A stretch of DNA of 64,000 bases from Hyperoplus lanceolatus (GCA_026929865.2 CM049415.1:873501-937500); one strand, 5' to 3'. Positions 38,859-49,862 are shown, numbered from the stretch's first letter. The notes: generated by a model from the letters alone, not told the origin. Numbers and translations are program-made.

Positions 38859-39440
38859 GGGATCATCCCTATGTTCCCCGGGTCCTATGTTCCCCGCTTT
38901 GTATGTTACCCGTTTTTCCAAAAAAGGGTCCTATGTTCCCCGGTCGCAATACATAAGCCTAGGCTACATGGTTCATGCGCCATAGCTGCATAGCTGGGGA
39001 CAGAGCCGCTCCAGCCCTGCCCGACTTGCTGGCTCTCCCCACGGGGAGAAGCTCCAGTGATACCCGGCGCAGTCGCCCTCTCTCGACTGAGCGAATCTAC
39101 GAGCGGCCACCCCCGCCAGATCTGCCTTTTCAGTCTAGAGATTCGACTATATGCGCACGTGAAGTGACGTCACATCGACGAAGCCTCCGTATGGAAACAA
39201 ACGGGGATGCGACGGATATAAAAGCAAGAGGCAAGATCAAGGCGCAATGTTAAGATGAAATAAGAGAGTAAAGTATGTCCCAATAGTATGCCTACTGCAT
39301 CCTAATTGCGACCGGGGAACATAGGACTTTTTTGGAAAAAGGGTCTGATGTTCCCCGGTCGCATAGAAAGCGGGGAACATAGGACCCGGGGAACATAGAA
39401 CCCGGGGAACATAGAACCCGGGGAACATAGGTACGCTCCC
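38859..39440. mobile_element. 582-bp CpG-rich TIR element with 8-bp target duplication
   Basis: Both sides carry ACTGAAAC (38851-38858 and 39441-39448), an 8-bp target duplication. The ends are inverted repeats starting GGGA(T/G)C(A/G)T(C/A)CCTATG. Several subterminal copies of CTATGTTCCCCGG follow, at least three on the left and five on the right, and CCGGTCGCA closes each inner edge. The core (about 38970-39235) is GC-rich with CpG, a CRE-like TGACGTCA and an adjacent CACGTG-like site (GCACGTGAAG). No transposase is present, so it is non-autonomous. An 8-bp duplication fits hAT, P or Merlin; the GGG start does not settle which. Confidence 0.8.
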
Positions 39441-39475
39441 ACTGAAACAACACCCTCTTGTGAGAGTTAATAATT

Positions 39476-39965
39476 AACTTACAACGAAGAAATAGTCAAC
39501 ACACGGATGAACAATGGAATTTTTGATTCAGTTGTTGTGAAGACGCATCCAAATATTTCTACACCTGAATGTCCTTACAGAAAAACCACATACATTTCTT
39601 ACATTTTTCCCACGATCAAATGTGATGGTTTCAGTGTTGGTAGCCTACTTGAAAGCATAATTTAATCTAGATGATCAAGTTATTCATGTACAAATCAAAT
39701 TAGTTTTTAACAACATATAATTTAACTTACAACAAAGAACGTCAACAATGTTCTCAATGCACAATGGAAGGTTTTTTATTCAGTTGTTATGAAGAAGCAT
39801 CCAGATATTTATACACCTGAATGTCCTTTCAGAAAAACCACATGAATTTATTTTGTTTTCCCTCGATCAAATGTGATGCTTTCAGTGTTGGTAGCCTACT
39901 TTGAAAGCATAGCTTGATCAAAATGATCACATTGATTATGTACAAATTACATGGAATTATAACAA
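39476..39965. repeat. Diverged ~248-bp tandem duplication
   Basis: Two copies, about 39476-39722 and 39724-39965, share AACTTACAACRAAGAA, CACAATGGAA, ATTCAGTTGTT, ACACCTGAATGTCCTT, CAGAAAAACCACAT, GATCAAATGTGATG and TTTCAGTGTTGGTAGCCTAC in the same order. Divergence is visible throughout. No coding potential is seen. Confidence 0.8.
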
Positions 39966-40063
39966 AATAATATACAAAACGTTACGTGACAGCAGAAAAT
40001 GCCAGAGATCATTACAGAAACTTAAAATCCCCATTTCTAGCTTTTGAGCAAGGGCAATGCCAT

Positions 40064-40064
40064 G

Positions 40065-40156
<92 letters not shown>
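40064..40156. repeat. (ATCT)n microsatellite
   Basis: An uninterrupted ATCT tetranucleotide tract of about 93 bp. Confidence 0.97.
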
Positions 40157-40418
40157 CAAGTGACAACTGAAAGTCCTTGCACCTGATTTAAATGTTATAC
40201 AGTGGATTTGTATTACGGACCCTTTGAACTATCAAAAAATGCTGTATAACAACTTTTCCTTCAATATTTTTACCTCAGATTTACTTTAAATTCAACTTGG
40301 CAACAAATCAGCAAATTAGCCTATGACGTTTTTAGTGTAATAGTACACCGTTTTCAGAACCCAAAATTACTGTGATAATGACTTCTGAAAATTTTCAACC
40401 AAAGATTTTCCCCTCTAC

Positions 40419-42911
40419 TTACCTCTGGTATCTGATTATTGGTCTTCGTCCCTGCCAAATGAACCTAGAAATATGCTTGTCCCACTCCTGAAATTTTTGG
40501 TCAGGTATATCTAGTGGAAGGGATTGAAAGAGGTACAACAATTTAGGCAAAATAACCATTTTGACAGATTCCACACGTGATCCGAAATGAAGAAAAGTTA
40601 TAAGGTCCCATCTCCTTATGTCCTCTCTAATCTTTTTATTCAGGGGGAGATAGTTAAGTAAGAACAATTTTGTCAAATCTATTGGAATGTTCACCCCCAA
40701 GTATCCAATAAAATCCGAATCCCATTTCAAATTATACTTATTTTTCACATTTACAGAGGGGTTATAATTAAAACTGAGAATTTGTGTTTTTTGGAACATT
40801 CAGCTTATATCAGAGAAGGATCCATATTGTTCCAAGGACAAATAACCATTGATAGAGATTGCTCGGGTTCGGTTAAATGCACCAACCACATCATCAGCAA
40901 ATAACGAAATAATTTTTTCTCCCCCATTCATAGTGATTCCTTTAATATTGTCATCCTGAATGATCCATTGCCTCAGGGGCTTGATAAAGATTGCAAACAA
41001 GAGGGGGCTAATTGGGCAGCCCTGTCTTGTTCCTCGTTCTAATGGAAAGGGGCTGGATACAGCCCCATTTATTTTAATTCTCGCCCTTGGGCTATCGTAG
41101 AGAGCTCGTATTGTTTTAATAAAGGTACTATGGAATCCAAATTTGTCCAAAACTCTTTACAAAAAAGACCAATTTACACAATCAAAAGCTTTTTCTGCAT
41201 CTAGCCCCACTAATACTGCTTCTATAAATTATATTCCGTTATATGGTTAATTACATGTAATGTCCTTCTGATGCTATCTTGAGTCTGTCTTTCACAAATA
41301 AATCCCGTCTGGTCAAGGCTAATAATTTGTGGCAACAGTCCCTCTATTTGTTTGGTTAGTATATGGGTAAAGATTTTATAATCCTGGTTCAACACACTTA
41401 CTGTCTAAAATTACCACATTCAGACTTATCCTTCCCTTCCTTCGGAATTAAAGATATTACCGCCTCCCTCCAAGAGGGTGGTATACTGTTCTCTTTAAGA
41501 ACCCAGTTAAAGGTGGACTGCAACACAGGAAGCAAAGAACCCTCCATGACTATGTACCATTCGGAAGGAAACCCGTCCGGACCTGGAGCCTTATTTGGTT
41601 TCAGATGTGATATGGCTGAACGGATTTCTTTCTCTGTTATTTTAGCTACAAGATTCCTACTTTGTTCATCATTCAATTTAGGCAGATTAATCTTCTGAAA
41701 GAAATCTTCCATTTTCTTTCCATCAATTAGAGGTTGGGAGTATAGCTTTTTATAGTATTTCTCAAAACAATCTTGTATTTCTTTTAATTTGTAATGCATG
41801 GAATTAGTAATAGGATTTTTTATTTTATAAGCTAATAATTTACTGGCTTTGCCGCCCCCTTCATAATATTTCTTTTTTGTAAAAATTAATTTTTGTATAT
41901 CTTTTGTTCAAATGTCATTTATTTAATTATTTTTCTTCCTAAGTAGCTCTCTAATTTTTTGATCATTTGTGTCTTTGTGATTTTGTTCTAATTGTTTTAA
42001 TTCCGCTTCTAACTGAACTAACTCTTTTTGCCTTACTCTCTTTAGCTGAGCACTATATCCAATTATTTTGCCCCGAAGCACAGCTTTACATGCATCCCAT
42101 AATATTGGAGGAGAAGAATTCAGCAACATCCTTCTTAATTTGTTCCTTCATCTGATTAAGTACAAAAGTGTTTAACCTCCATAAGGTGTCTCTCTGATAC
42201 TGTTCAAGATTTAACTTTAAATAAATGGGACTATGGTCTGAAAGGTCCATGCTCCCCACGTCGCAGCCACCAACCCTGTATAGATCTTTAGCAAAAGTAA
42301 GAAAATAATCAATCCTCGAATACGCCAAGTGTGGATTTGAAAAAAAAGTGTAGTCTCTCTTTGAAGGATTTAACTCTCTCCAGATATCAATTAAACCGAT
42401 TTCTTTCATAGCCATATTGATTTTTTGTTTTATCAATTTGGGCTGGGATGTATGTTTATTTGAGGAGTCCAGTTTAGGATTTAATCTAATGTTGGGGAAT
42501 CTCGCAGATTAGAACCCCATGGGTCTCCGCTGTTATCAAATCAAATATCAGTTTAAAAAACTTCCAGTCAGAATTAGGAGGAGCGCAAATATTTAATAGA
42601 GTGACCAATGAGCCCCCTAAATTTCCCCTCACAAAAATAAATCTTCCCTCTGTGTCCTTTTTTTCAAAAATGGGTTCAAAACTAGTCTTGTTGGAAATCA
42701 ATATTGCCACCCCTTCTTGTAGTATAAGATTCACAGTACTGATGTTTGAAGCCAATCGTTTTAATTTAGCATGTTCTGTATCCGAAAGATGTGTTTCCTG
42801 TAAAAACGGCACCTCGACTCTCTCTCTTTTTAGTTTAGTTAAAATCGTACTTCTCTTAATGGGATTGACTTGGTCATTCACATTATAAGTTGCTATTTTA
42901 ACTGGTCGCAT
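40419..42911 (-). pseudogene. L1-type ORF2 remnant (endonuclease and reverse transcriptase)
   Basis: The start is the ATG at 42911. The endonuclease is recognisable from VKIATYNVND, STILTKLKRE, VPFLQETHLS and LLNICAPPNSDW, then the SRIDYFLTF and DLSDHSPIYLKL blocks. RT follows in pieces: SHLKPNKAPGPDGFPSEWY, SLIPKEGKD, RARIKINGAVSSPFPLERGT, RQGCPISPLLFAIF, and the box ISLFADDVV (FADD, the usual L1 form). A thumb-like segment follows (YLGVNIPIDL, RWDLITFLHFGSRVESVKM). At least five frame changes or stops, near 42490, 42110, 41850, 41390 and 40800, disable it. The conventional NVNGL motif reads NVND here. The C-terminal third is absent. Confidence 0.88.
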
Positions 42912-43507
42912 TCAGTGTACAAGAACGGTAAAAAAGATAAATGAAATAAACCAAAAATACACCTCCATAAGTGTCCATATGTAACATAAAGAATCACAGG
43001 TTTCTCTCCACAAGCTGCAAGGAACAGCAGCAAAAGACAACAGCAAAAACTGCCACAACACACAATAAGAACAATATAGGCAGAAAATAAGACTTCCAAC
43101 TGTGGGGTCTTAATATTGACGCTGATGAAGCCCTGATGGTAAGAGGGCTCTGAGGTAAAGCCTCACCCCCATCAGGTGGGAGAGGGCCTTCATGCATGAT
43201 GTCTCTGTCCCGGCAACATAGCTCCTATAATGCTTCTTTAATACGCAGGACGTGTTAACAGACATAATTCCTCCCTCTGTTGGGAGTACCCGGAGAAAAA
43301 AAAAAGGAAAATATCCACTCACCGGTCACACCTGTCATCAGAGCAAACTCGCACACAGCAATTGTCAGTTAAAGGCCTACTTCACCGGTTGGAATATGAA
43401 GGTGTATTGAGATCCTATGAAGTATAAATGTGCAAAAAAAATTGAAATCGGATCATCCTAGCCTGAGAAAAGGCAGAAAGAGTGTTTAATGGTCTCACTG
43501 TCTAACC

Positions 43508-43549
43508 CTACATTTCTCTTTCTGTGATGTCACAGAAAGAGAAATGTAG
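43508..43549. repeat. 42-bp perfect palindrome
   Basis: The left arm CTACATTTCTCTTTCTGTGA (43508-43527) pairs perfectly with 43530-43549 across a TG spacer. It forms one edge of the ~190-bp insert (about 43360-43551) that replaced most of L1 ORF1. The insert looks like part of a small palindromic dispersed element. Confidence 0.92.
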
Positions 43550-43602
43550 GTATCCTCCGCCACTTGTAACCGTGTTTCAGTCGCATCAATCCTTATCTCC
43601 GC

Positions 43603-43854
43603 CTATTCGATCCTAGTATTGGTTTTGTTAATTTCTTCCCGAATCTCTTTCAGCTGCTCACTGTTGTCTTTTCTGAATTCTCTCAGCTCTTTGAGCATGA
43701 GGCCAAGGTCCCTGGTCTCTTTTTGACCCACTTCGAGGTGTGTACGCGTGTCTTCTTCATCCTCCATTACGCTGCTAGGCGAGGGAGTTTGGCTAGCTCC
43801 GTCGCCGTCGAATAACTCCGCCTGCATTGACTTTTTATTTTTCCCTTTAGGCAT
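43603..43854 (-). pseudogene. L1-type ORF1 N-terminal fragment
   Basis: The first 83 residues of an L1-like ORF1 start at an ATG at 43854 (MPKGKNKKSMQAELFDGD). An acidic stretch leads into a charged coiled coil (LKELREFRKDNSEQLKEIRE). An in-frame TAG ends it at 43603. The same frame continues past the stop (AEIRIDATETRLQVAED) as far as about 43552, where the sequence changes to the palindromic insert. The RNA-binding core of ORF1 is missing. Confidence 0.75.
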
Positions 43855-43980
43855 TCTCAAGCCCCACTAACTTAAATCAAACTGTAAACTATTTTTTTTC
43901 CAATATTCGGGTTGAAGTGGGAGCACATTCTCTAAGCTGCCATCGCCTGGCTCGTCAAACCGGAAGTCCCTAGATCCAAA

Positions 43981-45405
43981 GTTTTTATTGCCATGGATGC
44001 ACAACATCCTGAAATATATGTACATATTTGAGTTGGAGACTAAACTGTTAAGGCCTCACTTTAAAATCACTTTGAGTAAAAAGTGGCACAACTTAGGCCA
44101 CTCTCCCCTACTGTATTTTCTTTGTTATCTTTTCCTTGTTTTTGCCCCTCACTGACTCTTGACTATTTCAAGTTCTAAATACTTTTAATTATTTTCTGTT
44201 TGTCTTAGTAATTTTTAAAACCAGTGCGTTTTTTATTTTAATATTTGTATGCCAACACTTGGGTCTGATGGAAATTGCATTTTGATCCTCTTTATGTCTT
44301 GTAAATTTAGTAAAATAATACAATAAAATTGACTGACTAAACTTTGACTTGGCTATTGTGAAATCTGCCTTGCCATCGCACATCACTACCGCGAACCACC
44401 ATGTTGCAAATGCAGAGGATGTTTCACACACCTGGATATACAAAGTAGGCTTCTCACTTTTTATTGAAAAGTCAAACATTGTGAATGTCAAATGCAAAAC
44501 ATGCATAATGCTAAACTTGACATTTTTAAAAAGTGACAGCCCTTATTCAAAGACATCCACTTGCATTAGGCATATTTGCCAAAGCAAATAATAACAGCTT
44601 CAGCAAACTGGTTTTACATGGCATGACTCTTTAATTAAACACAAACGTTATGTGTATGAACACAATCTGTTAACAGATAAGATATTTGATATTGGAGGAT
44701 TGTGAAAAATAAAGGATTATGTTCTAACACCTTCATACAAGTATTGTCTTATCTGAGGATTTAGTGCATGACCAAATTCAATCAATGCTATACTGTATGT
44801 TGGAGCAATTGGCAAGTGTCTTGACTTGAATTTAGACATTTGGCTAAATTCCAAAATAGTCAGGAAATACATGTAAATCATATCTGGTAATAAAAGTACT
44901 TGTTATTCAGTCTATGTGACAATTTGTTTCTCCTCATCCCTCCCTGTACTGCTATGTAAACATGTTCACCCTCTTATGCCATTCCTATTAAGAGCCCTTC
45001 AAGCATGTACAGTATCATTGAGAGGTCAAGTGAAGTCAGAAAAAAACACAGCAGCAGCAGCAGTGGGAGCCCCTTGCGTGTTTAATGGTTATGTTGATCG
45101 ATCAGTTGTTGAAGTAGAACGTGGTTGAAATAAAAACCTGTATGCATGAACCTCCATGCGTCCAAATGTGAGAAGATGACAGGTGGCATACAATTATCGG
45201 ATGTGGGTGGAAGAGGATACACGCATACAGATATGAGTTAAATTACTAGTCAAACAAAGAGTGAATGCTCCTTGCATCAACATCAATAAACTATTAGTGT
45301 GGACGGTAAAACAATAGTTAACAGCTAAAGGTAACTGATGTAACACAGACATTTGTAGGATAGACTATTAACTATTTGATCCACAGTGGTCTAGCCATTG
45401 AACAA
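43981..45405. other. Non-coding stretch downstream of the truncated NLR
   Basis: No LRR-, NACHT- or B30.2-coding sequence is visible on either strand, although a normal NLR would continue here on the minus strand. The short frames at 44189-44506 and 44349-44591 lack recognisable features. A short CAG run lies near 45050. Confidence 0.45.
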
Positions 45406-46013
45406 CTAATGTCCCTGATTTATCATATAAGCAGGATTAAGAAACATATGAGAGGAGGATTTATACTCGAATTGGCTTTCATCCAGGCCGTCAAAGATAA
45501 ACAAAACTTTACAGAGAGCGAGCTTCTCTACTGTGACCTGCTGTAATGTTGGATGGAAAACATGCAGCAGCTGGAGAAGACTGTACTGCTCATCTCTGAT
45601 CAAGTTCAGCTCCCTGAACGAAAGCAGAATCAGCAGACTGACATCTTGGTTTTCCAAGCCTTCTGCCCAGTCCAGAGTGAATTTCTGCACTGAGAAGGTT
45701 TTTCCAACGCCAGCGACGCCGTTTGTCAGGACGACTCTAATGTGTCCCTGTTGGTCAGGTAAGGCTTTGAAGATGTCGTGGCACTTGATTGGAGTGTCAT
45801 GGTGGGTTTTCTTCTTGGAAGCGGTCTCAAGCTGCCTGATCTCATGTTGGGTATTAACCTCTTCACTCTGTCCCTCTGTGATGTAGAGCTCAGTGTAGAT
45901 CCTGTTGAGGAGAGTTCCACTTCCTGTTTGATCAGTTCCTTCAGTCACACGTTCACATCTCCTCTTCAGACTGAACTTATGCTCATCTAGAACCTCCTGC
46001 AGACTGCCATCAA
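45406..46013 (-). pseudogene. NLR FISNA-NACHT exon, truncated after Walker B
   Basis: This is the main exon of a fish-specific NLR (NLRC3-like). The 3' splice site CTCACAG sits just above 46013, and the exon phase (two bases completing a codon) fits the RING exon upstream. The FISNA domain reads EVLDEHKFSLKRRCERVTEG, LLNRIYTELYITEG and NTQHEIRQLETA. NACHT starts with the Walker A stretch VVLTNGVAGVGKTFSVQKFT, then LDWAEGLENQDVSLLILLSF, and Walker B CKVLFIFDGLDE. The family consensus is lost after ESQFEYK, and a stop follows at 45406. The rest of NACHT, the winged helix and the LRRs are missing. Such a product could not complete the ATPase module, so the gene is probably a pseudogene or, less likely, a decoy. 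Confidence 0.88.
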
Positions 46014-46188
46014 CTGTGAGGAAAGAAAGAATAATTAGGGTGTACTCACACAAGGACTAGGCAATCATAACATGCCCAAGCCTTAAAAGTCTAGTGTGTT
46101 CTCCCAGTGCTTCCTTGGCCCGGTTGGATGAGGTGAGCTTCAGCACGGTACGGATGCTCATGTAGAAGCACCAGCATAGACAGAGTCC

Positions 46189-46242
46189 TGACCTCACTTT
46201 ATATCAGACTGTTCCCCTCCACACAATACCTGTCTGTCTGTA

Positions 46243-46275
<33 letters not shown>

Positions 46276-46347
46276 GTCTGTCTGTCTGTCTGTCTTTCTG
46301 TCCTGACCTCACTTTATATCAAACTGTTCCCCTCCACACAATACCTC
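46189..46347. repeat. Duplicated ~45-bp segment flanking a (GTCT)n tract
   Basis: GACCTCACTTTATATCARAC followed by TGTTCCCCTCCACACAATACC occurs at about 46190 and 46304. The copies surround a GTCT-rich microsatellite. This lies in the NLR intron. Confidence 0.8.
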
Positions 46348-46852
46348 CATGGAGCAACAAGCTAATTTTAACTACATTTAGAAGAAGGGTTGCTGTTGGT
46401 CTGATGTGAAAGTGGAATGTTTACTGCAAATGTGTCCAGATGATCATATTCAAAAACAATTGGATACAACACACTAAAACCCAAAGCTTCACGTTTTCAA
46501 ATCAAAAAGACGTTATGTGATGCCATCAATCAATGAGTGTTGTGGTATTAAGATGGGATGACGTGTAAGCAAGAAGCAAGTGTTCTCCTTGGAACTGTAG
46601 GAGAAGTGTGAGCGCACCCTTAGCACCATTGCAAAAACATTTAAAGTATCTACAAGGAACTTTCTGAAAAAGTCTCACTTTTTCCTCTGATGATCATAAA
46701 TCCTCAAAAAAATAGAACAGCTGGCATGGTAAAAACACTACCGCTTTTTTCCAAAGGGGAAGCTGCAATTAACACAAATTGAAAGTTCCTCTGAGCTCCT
46801 TTAAACATTCATGCAGCAAAGTTAAGAAAAAAGAATATTTCTGTTTTCAGCT

Positions 46853-47744
46853 CAAGGGCTATTCAATAGGCGGCCCGCGGGGCAGGTGCGGCCCGCAAAG
46901 GAATATTTACTAGCCCCCGCCTTGACTACCGACCAAACCAAAAAAAAAAAAAAAAAGTGATAGTGGTGCACAATCAATGCACTAGCACGTGCGATGTGTG
47001 CTTTTGCATGGTCATAAATGCACGAAAGGCCGCGATCTGCAGTAAATAAATGTGCACATGTGTCTCCAAGCGTTTCTCTATCAGCTGCTCTGTGTATGCA
47101 GCTTTGCGGGCGCGATTGTACCGCAGTGTGAGTGTATGGTCCATTATTTGTATTTAGTGTGTCTGCATAATATTGCACCAGTAGAACTTTGCATGTTTGC
47201 ACAAAATTTGTACCTTCACATAGCAAACAAAATTGCACAACTGTAAAGTCAGTGTCTGTAGTTTTTTTGTATTCAAATAAGCAGTTGTTGAGGCCGCACC
47301 TCCCATGACCCTGGACAGTGACCCCTTGACAAACACATTTTTGGGGGGAACCACTGTAAGGTGTTGCACTTAGAGTAGCCTACATTTATTTATATGTTTT
47401 TTTATAAGCTGTTGCACTCTTAGTAAACCTAGGCCTACCTGTATTTTGATAAGCTGTTGCACTTAGAGTACATTTATTTCTATGTATTTTGATAAACTGT
47501 TGAAGAGTTAACCTATTGTGTTTTCCTGAACTGATAAGATTGTTAAACACTTAAACAACAGGCAGCTGGTGAACTCTATTTGATAAAATAAAGACAATAT
47601 ATGCACTCCCATGTCGTTGTAGTGTTTTACAGTATATGTAGCTAATGATGTGATGCTCATCAATTTTAGGCATTTTTTTCTGGCCCCTTATTTTGGATCA
47701 TTTCCACCAACCGGCCCCCATTCAAAACTAATTGAATAGCCCTG
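46853..47744. mobile_element. hAT-like non-autonomous element or remnant
   Basis: The ends are imperfect inverted repeats, CAAGGGCTATTCAATA on the left and, on the complement of the right end, CAGGGCTATTCAATTAG. Both are followed by GGCC/GCCGG-rich sequence, typical of hAT termini. The interior has AT-rich subrepeats (TTTTGATAARCTGTTG, TTGCACTTAGAGTA) and no transposase frame. I could not see a clear 8-bp target duplication. The right end lies only about 13 bp from the RING exon donor. Confidence 0.6.
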
Positions 47745-47758
47745 CTCTATGGTCTTAC

Positions 47759-47970
47759 TTTGTATAACAGGCCTGATTGTGAACATTCCTTTACAGGTGG
47801 GACAGGAGGAGTCTCCTGATGGATCAGACTGGTCCCAGTATGAGGTGATGCACCGTCTGCAGAACCAGTGTCCACAGCTGGTAGAGACCGGATCCTTCAG
47901 GACGTCCTGACACAAAGCACAGCAGGACGGCAGCTCCTCCACAGAAGCATCACCATACAACTTTCTTTTC
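47759..47970 (-). CDS. NLR RING-finger exon
   Basis: This exon encodes an N-terminal RING (C3HC4) domain, as in several fish NLRC3-like receptors. Residues read KRKLYGDASVEELPSCCALC, then QDVLKDPVSTSCGHWFCRRC, and later SCPTCKGMF. All the paired Cys/His ligands are present. The 3' splice site is TACAG above 47970 and the donor is CAAA/GTAAG below 47759. The last base completes a codon with the FISNA exon, so the splice would read PVIQ-I-DGSLQEVL. The RING would act as an E3 ligase or dimerisation module in an intact receptor. Confidence 0.87.
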
Positions 47971-48491
47971 CTGTATTAAATAAAAAATAAGAAAAATAAA
48001 TAAGATAATTATAGATAATTTTTTGGCATTTTTATGCTGATGAAATGTGGCATAGAGCGGAATTACATGCAGAGAATGACCACAAGACAGATTTGAGCAC
48101 CGCCCGAAAAATACACATCAACAGTGCTACTCATTGCTATTTCTTTAGCCAAAGTCAGACACAAGGCAATTCAAAGTGCTTTACAAGGGCATGACTTTCA
48201 TCAAGATTATACACTAGAAATTGCATTCAGGAGATAATAAAAACAAAGAAAATACATCAAGATTAAAGATTAGCTTCCATTAGACATCATGTTGGCTGAT
48301 CACATCCGTGTCTGTTCGGACTGAAGTCTCTTTACCCTAATTCGAGTGTAGATGAGAGTTTGACATTAAATACCAGTTATAACTTATATTTGACACAATA
48401 TTCAAGTTTTTAAGTAAGTGTTTTCCCAGACACTTAAAAAGTTTAATCTATTTTATCCAACTAACAAGTCACAGTAGAAACAGTGTTGTAT

Positions 48492-48605
48492 CTTGTGTCT
48501 GAGGGTCCGGCTTCATTGAAGTTCGGAGGAGATTGTTTGGACCAGTCACTTTTCACAGACCGACCACTGGAGACTCCAGAGTCTGATTCCTCTTTCATCT
48601 TATGT
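48492..48605 (-). CDS. NLR N-terminal repeat exon with broken donor
   Basis: The exon encodes HKMKEESDSGVSSGRSVKSD followed by WSKQSPPNFNEAGPSDT. It is a paralogue of the next exon upstream (49040-49156). The acceptor is TCTCCAG. At the expected donor the sequence reads ACAAG/ATAC where a GT is needed, so splicing from this exon should fail; read-through adds about ten residues to a stop. The length (114 bp) is a multiple of three with the same phase at both ends, so skipping it would keep the frame. Confidence 0.75.
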
Positions 48606-49039
48606 CTGGAGAAAAATAGTTGAGACATTTTGATTGAAGTCCAAGTAAAAATCAAAAAACAAAGTTGGAAAAAAAAAGTATGGACACACCGATCTACTAT
48701 TTTTCGTTCTGATCCGATTCGGATATCTGGATTTTGTATATGGTCTGATACCGATACAGTATCATAATTATTCTACATTTCTTTGTTGATGGTGATGTTA
48801 TGTGTAAGGTTAGGAAGGCTTAAGCAACACAACACAGCCATCCTAGAAGATCAGCAAATATACTTACAGTAAATGCATCTTAACAGCTTTGAACTGTTTG
48901 AATGCAGAACATCAGAACTCAACTATTGAATTGCTCATTCTAATATTAATGTATAACATGGTCTAATTCTGTAAATTCAAATTCTTTAATTTTTTTTTTT
49001 TTTTTTTAGAGAACATACACTGACTGATATTTCTCTTGC

Positions 49040-49156
49040 CTTGTGTCCGAGGGTCCGGGTTCGGTGAAGTTTGGAGGAGACTGTTTGGACCAGTCACTCT
49101 TCACAGACAGATCGCTAGACGCTCCTGAGTCCATTCTCGGTCCTTGAGGTTCAATT
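49040..49156 (-). CDS. NLR N-terminal repeat exon (GC donor)
   Basis: This 117-bp exon encodes IEPQGPRMDSGASSDLSVKS followed by DWSKQSPPNFTEPGPSDT. The Ser-Val-Lys-Ser-Asp core is the short peptide repeated in the N-termini of fish NLRC3-like receptors. The acceptor is TGTCTGCAG. The donor is CAAG/GCAAGA, a non-canonical but tolerated GC site with a strong surrounding consensus. Both ends have the same phase as the neighbouring exons. Confidence 0.75.
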
Positions 49157-49244
49157 CTGCAGACAAATATTTGAAACATGTAATTATGATTTAAGACCAA
49201 CAGACCACTGGTTTCACCTAGTTAACACCAACTGGCCAAGAGGA

Positions 49245-49590
49245 AAGAGATTCCTCCTCCCAGTAACCATGAGGTCTCTGGTTCCTCCTCCCAGTAACCA
49301 TGAGGTCTCTGGTTCCTCCCAGTAACCATGAGGTCTCTGGTTCCTCACTCCCAGTAACCATGAGGTCTCTGGTTCCTCCCAGTAACCATGAGGTCTCTGG
49401 TTCCTCCTCCCAGTAACCATGAGGTCTCTGGTTCCTCCCAGTAACCATGAAGTCTCTGGTTCCTCCTCCCAGTAACCATGAGGTCTCTGGTTCCTCCCAG
49501 TAACCATGAAGTCTCTGGTTTCTCCTCCCAGTAACCATGAGGTCTCTGGTTCCTCCTCCCAGTAACCATGAGGTCTCTGGTTGGATCCCC
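49245..49590. repeat. ~28-31-bp minisatellite in NLR intron
   Basis: About a dozen copies of CCCAGTAACCATGAGGTCTC followed by TGGTTCCTCCT, with one to three CCT units and a few AAG/AGG variants. The open frames across it are chance translations of the repeat. Confidence 0.95.
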
Positions 49591-49740
49591 AGCACCGGAC
49601 AGGAGGGTGTTAGTAGTAAACTAGTGGTGGCAGCTATTACATCTACGGTGCCCACCATCTCTACCATTGTGTCCTTGAGCAAGACACTTAACCCCAAACT
49701 GCTCCAGGGGCGCTGTACTATGGCTGACCCTGTGTGAGGA
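49591..49740 (+). mobile_element. SINE-like fragment
   Basis: The sequence TGTCCTTGAGCAAGACACTT followed by AACCCCAAACTGCTCCAGGG resembles the conserved body of tRNA-derived fish SINEs. The promoter head is not preserved, and the minisatellite abuts its left side. Two GTCT tracts and a repeated CTATGGCTGACCCTGTGTGA follow, to about 49880. Confidence 0.5.
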
Positions 49741-49754
49741 CCCCCTCTGGAGTG

Positions 49755-49789
<35 letters not shown>

Positions 49790-49827
49790 ACTATGGCTGA
49801 CCCTGTGTGAGGACCCCCTCTGGAGTG

Positions 49828-49862
<35 letters not shown>

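Larger units (their letters stand above)
40405..43980 (-). mobile_element. L1-type LINE, 3'-truncated and internally deleted
   Basis: On the minus strand the order is a 5' UTR, the start of ORF1 (43854), a break near 43552 with an unrelated ~190-bp insert, the ORF1-ORF2 junction region, ORF2 from 42911, then RT. The reading stops at RRPIIRYQR near 40425 and does not continue into the usual long C-terminal part or a 3' UTR and poly(A). L1 copies normally lose their 5' end, so a copy with its 5' region and no 3' end must have been broken after insertion or by rearrangement. The outer boundaries are approximate. Confidence 0.85.

Noticed and set aside
49214-49697. Frames with repeated MVTGRRNQRPHGYWEE-type units
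   Set aside because: Translation of a ~30-bp minisatellite in an intron.
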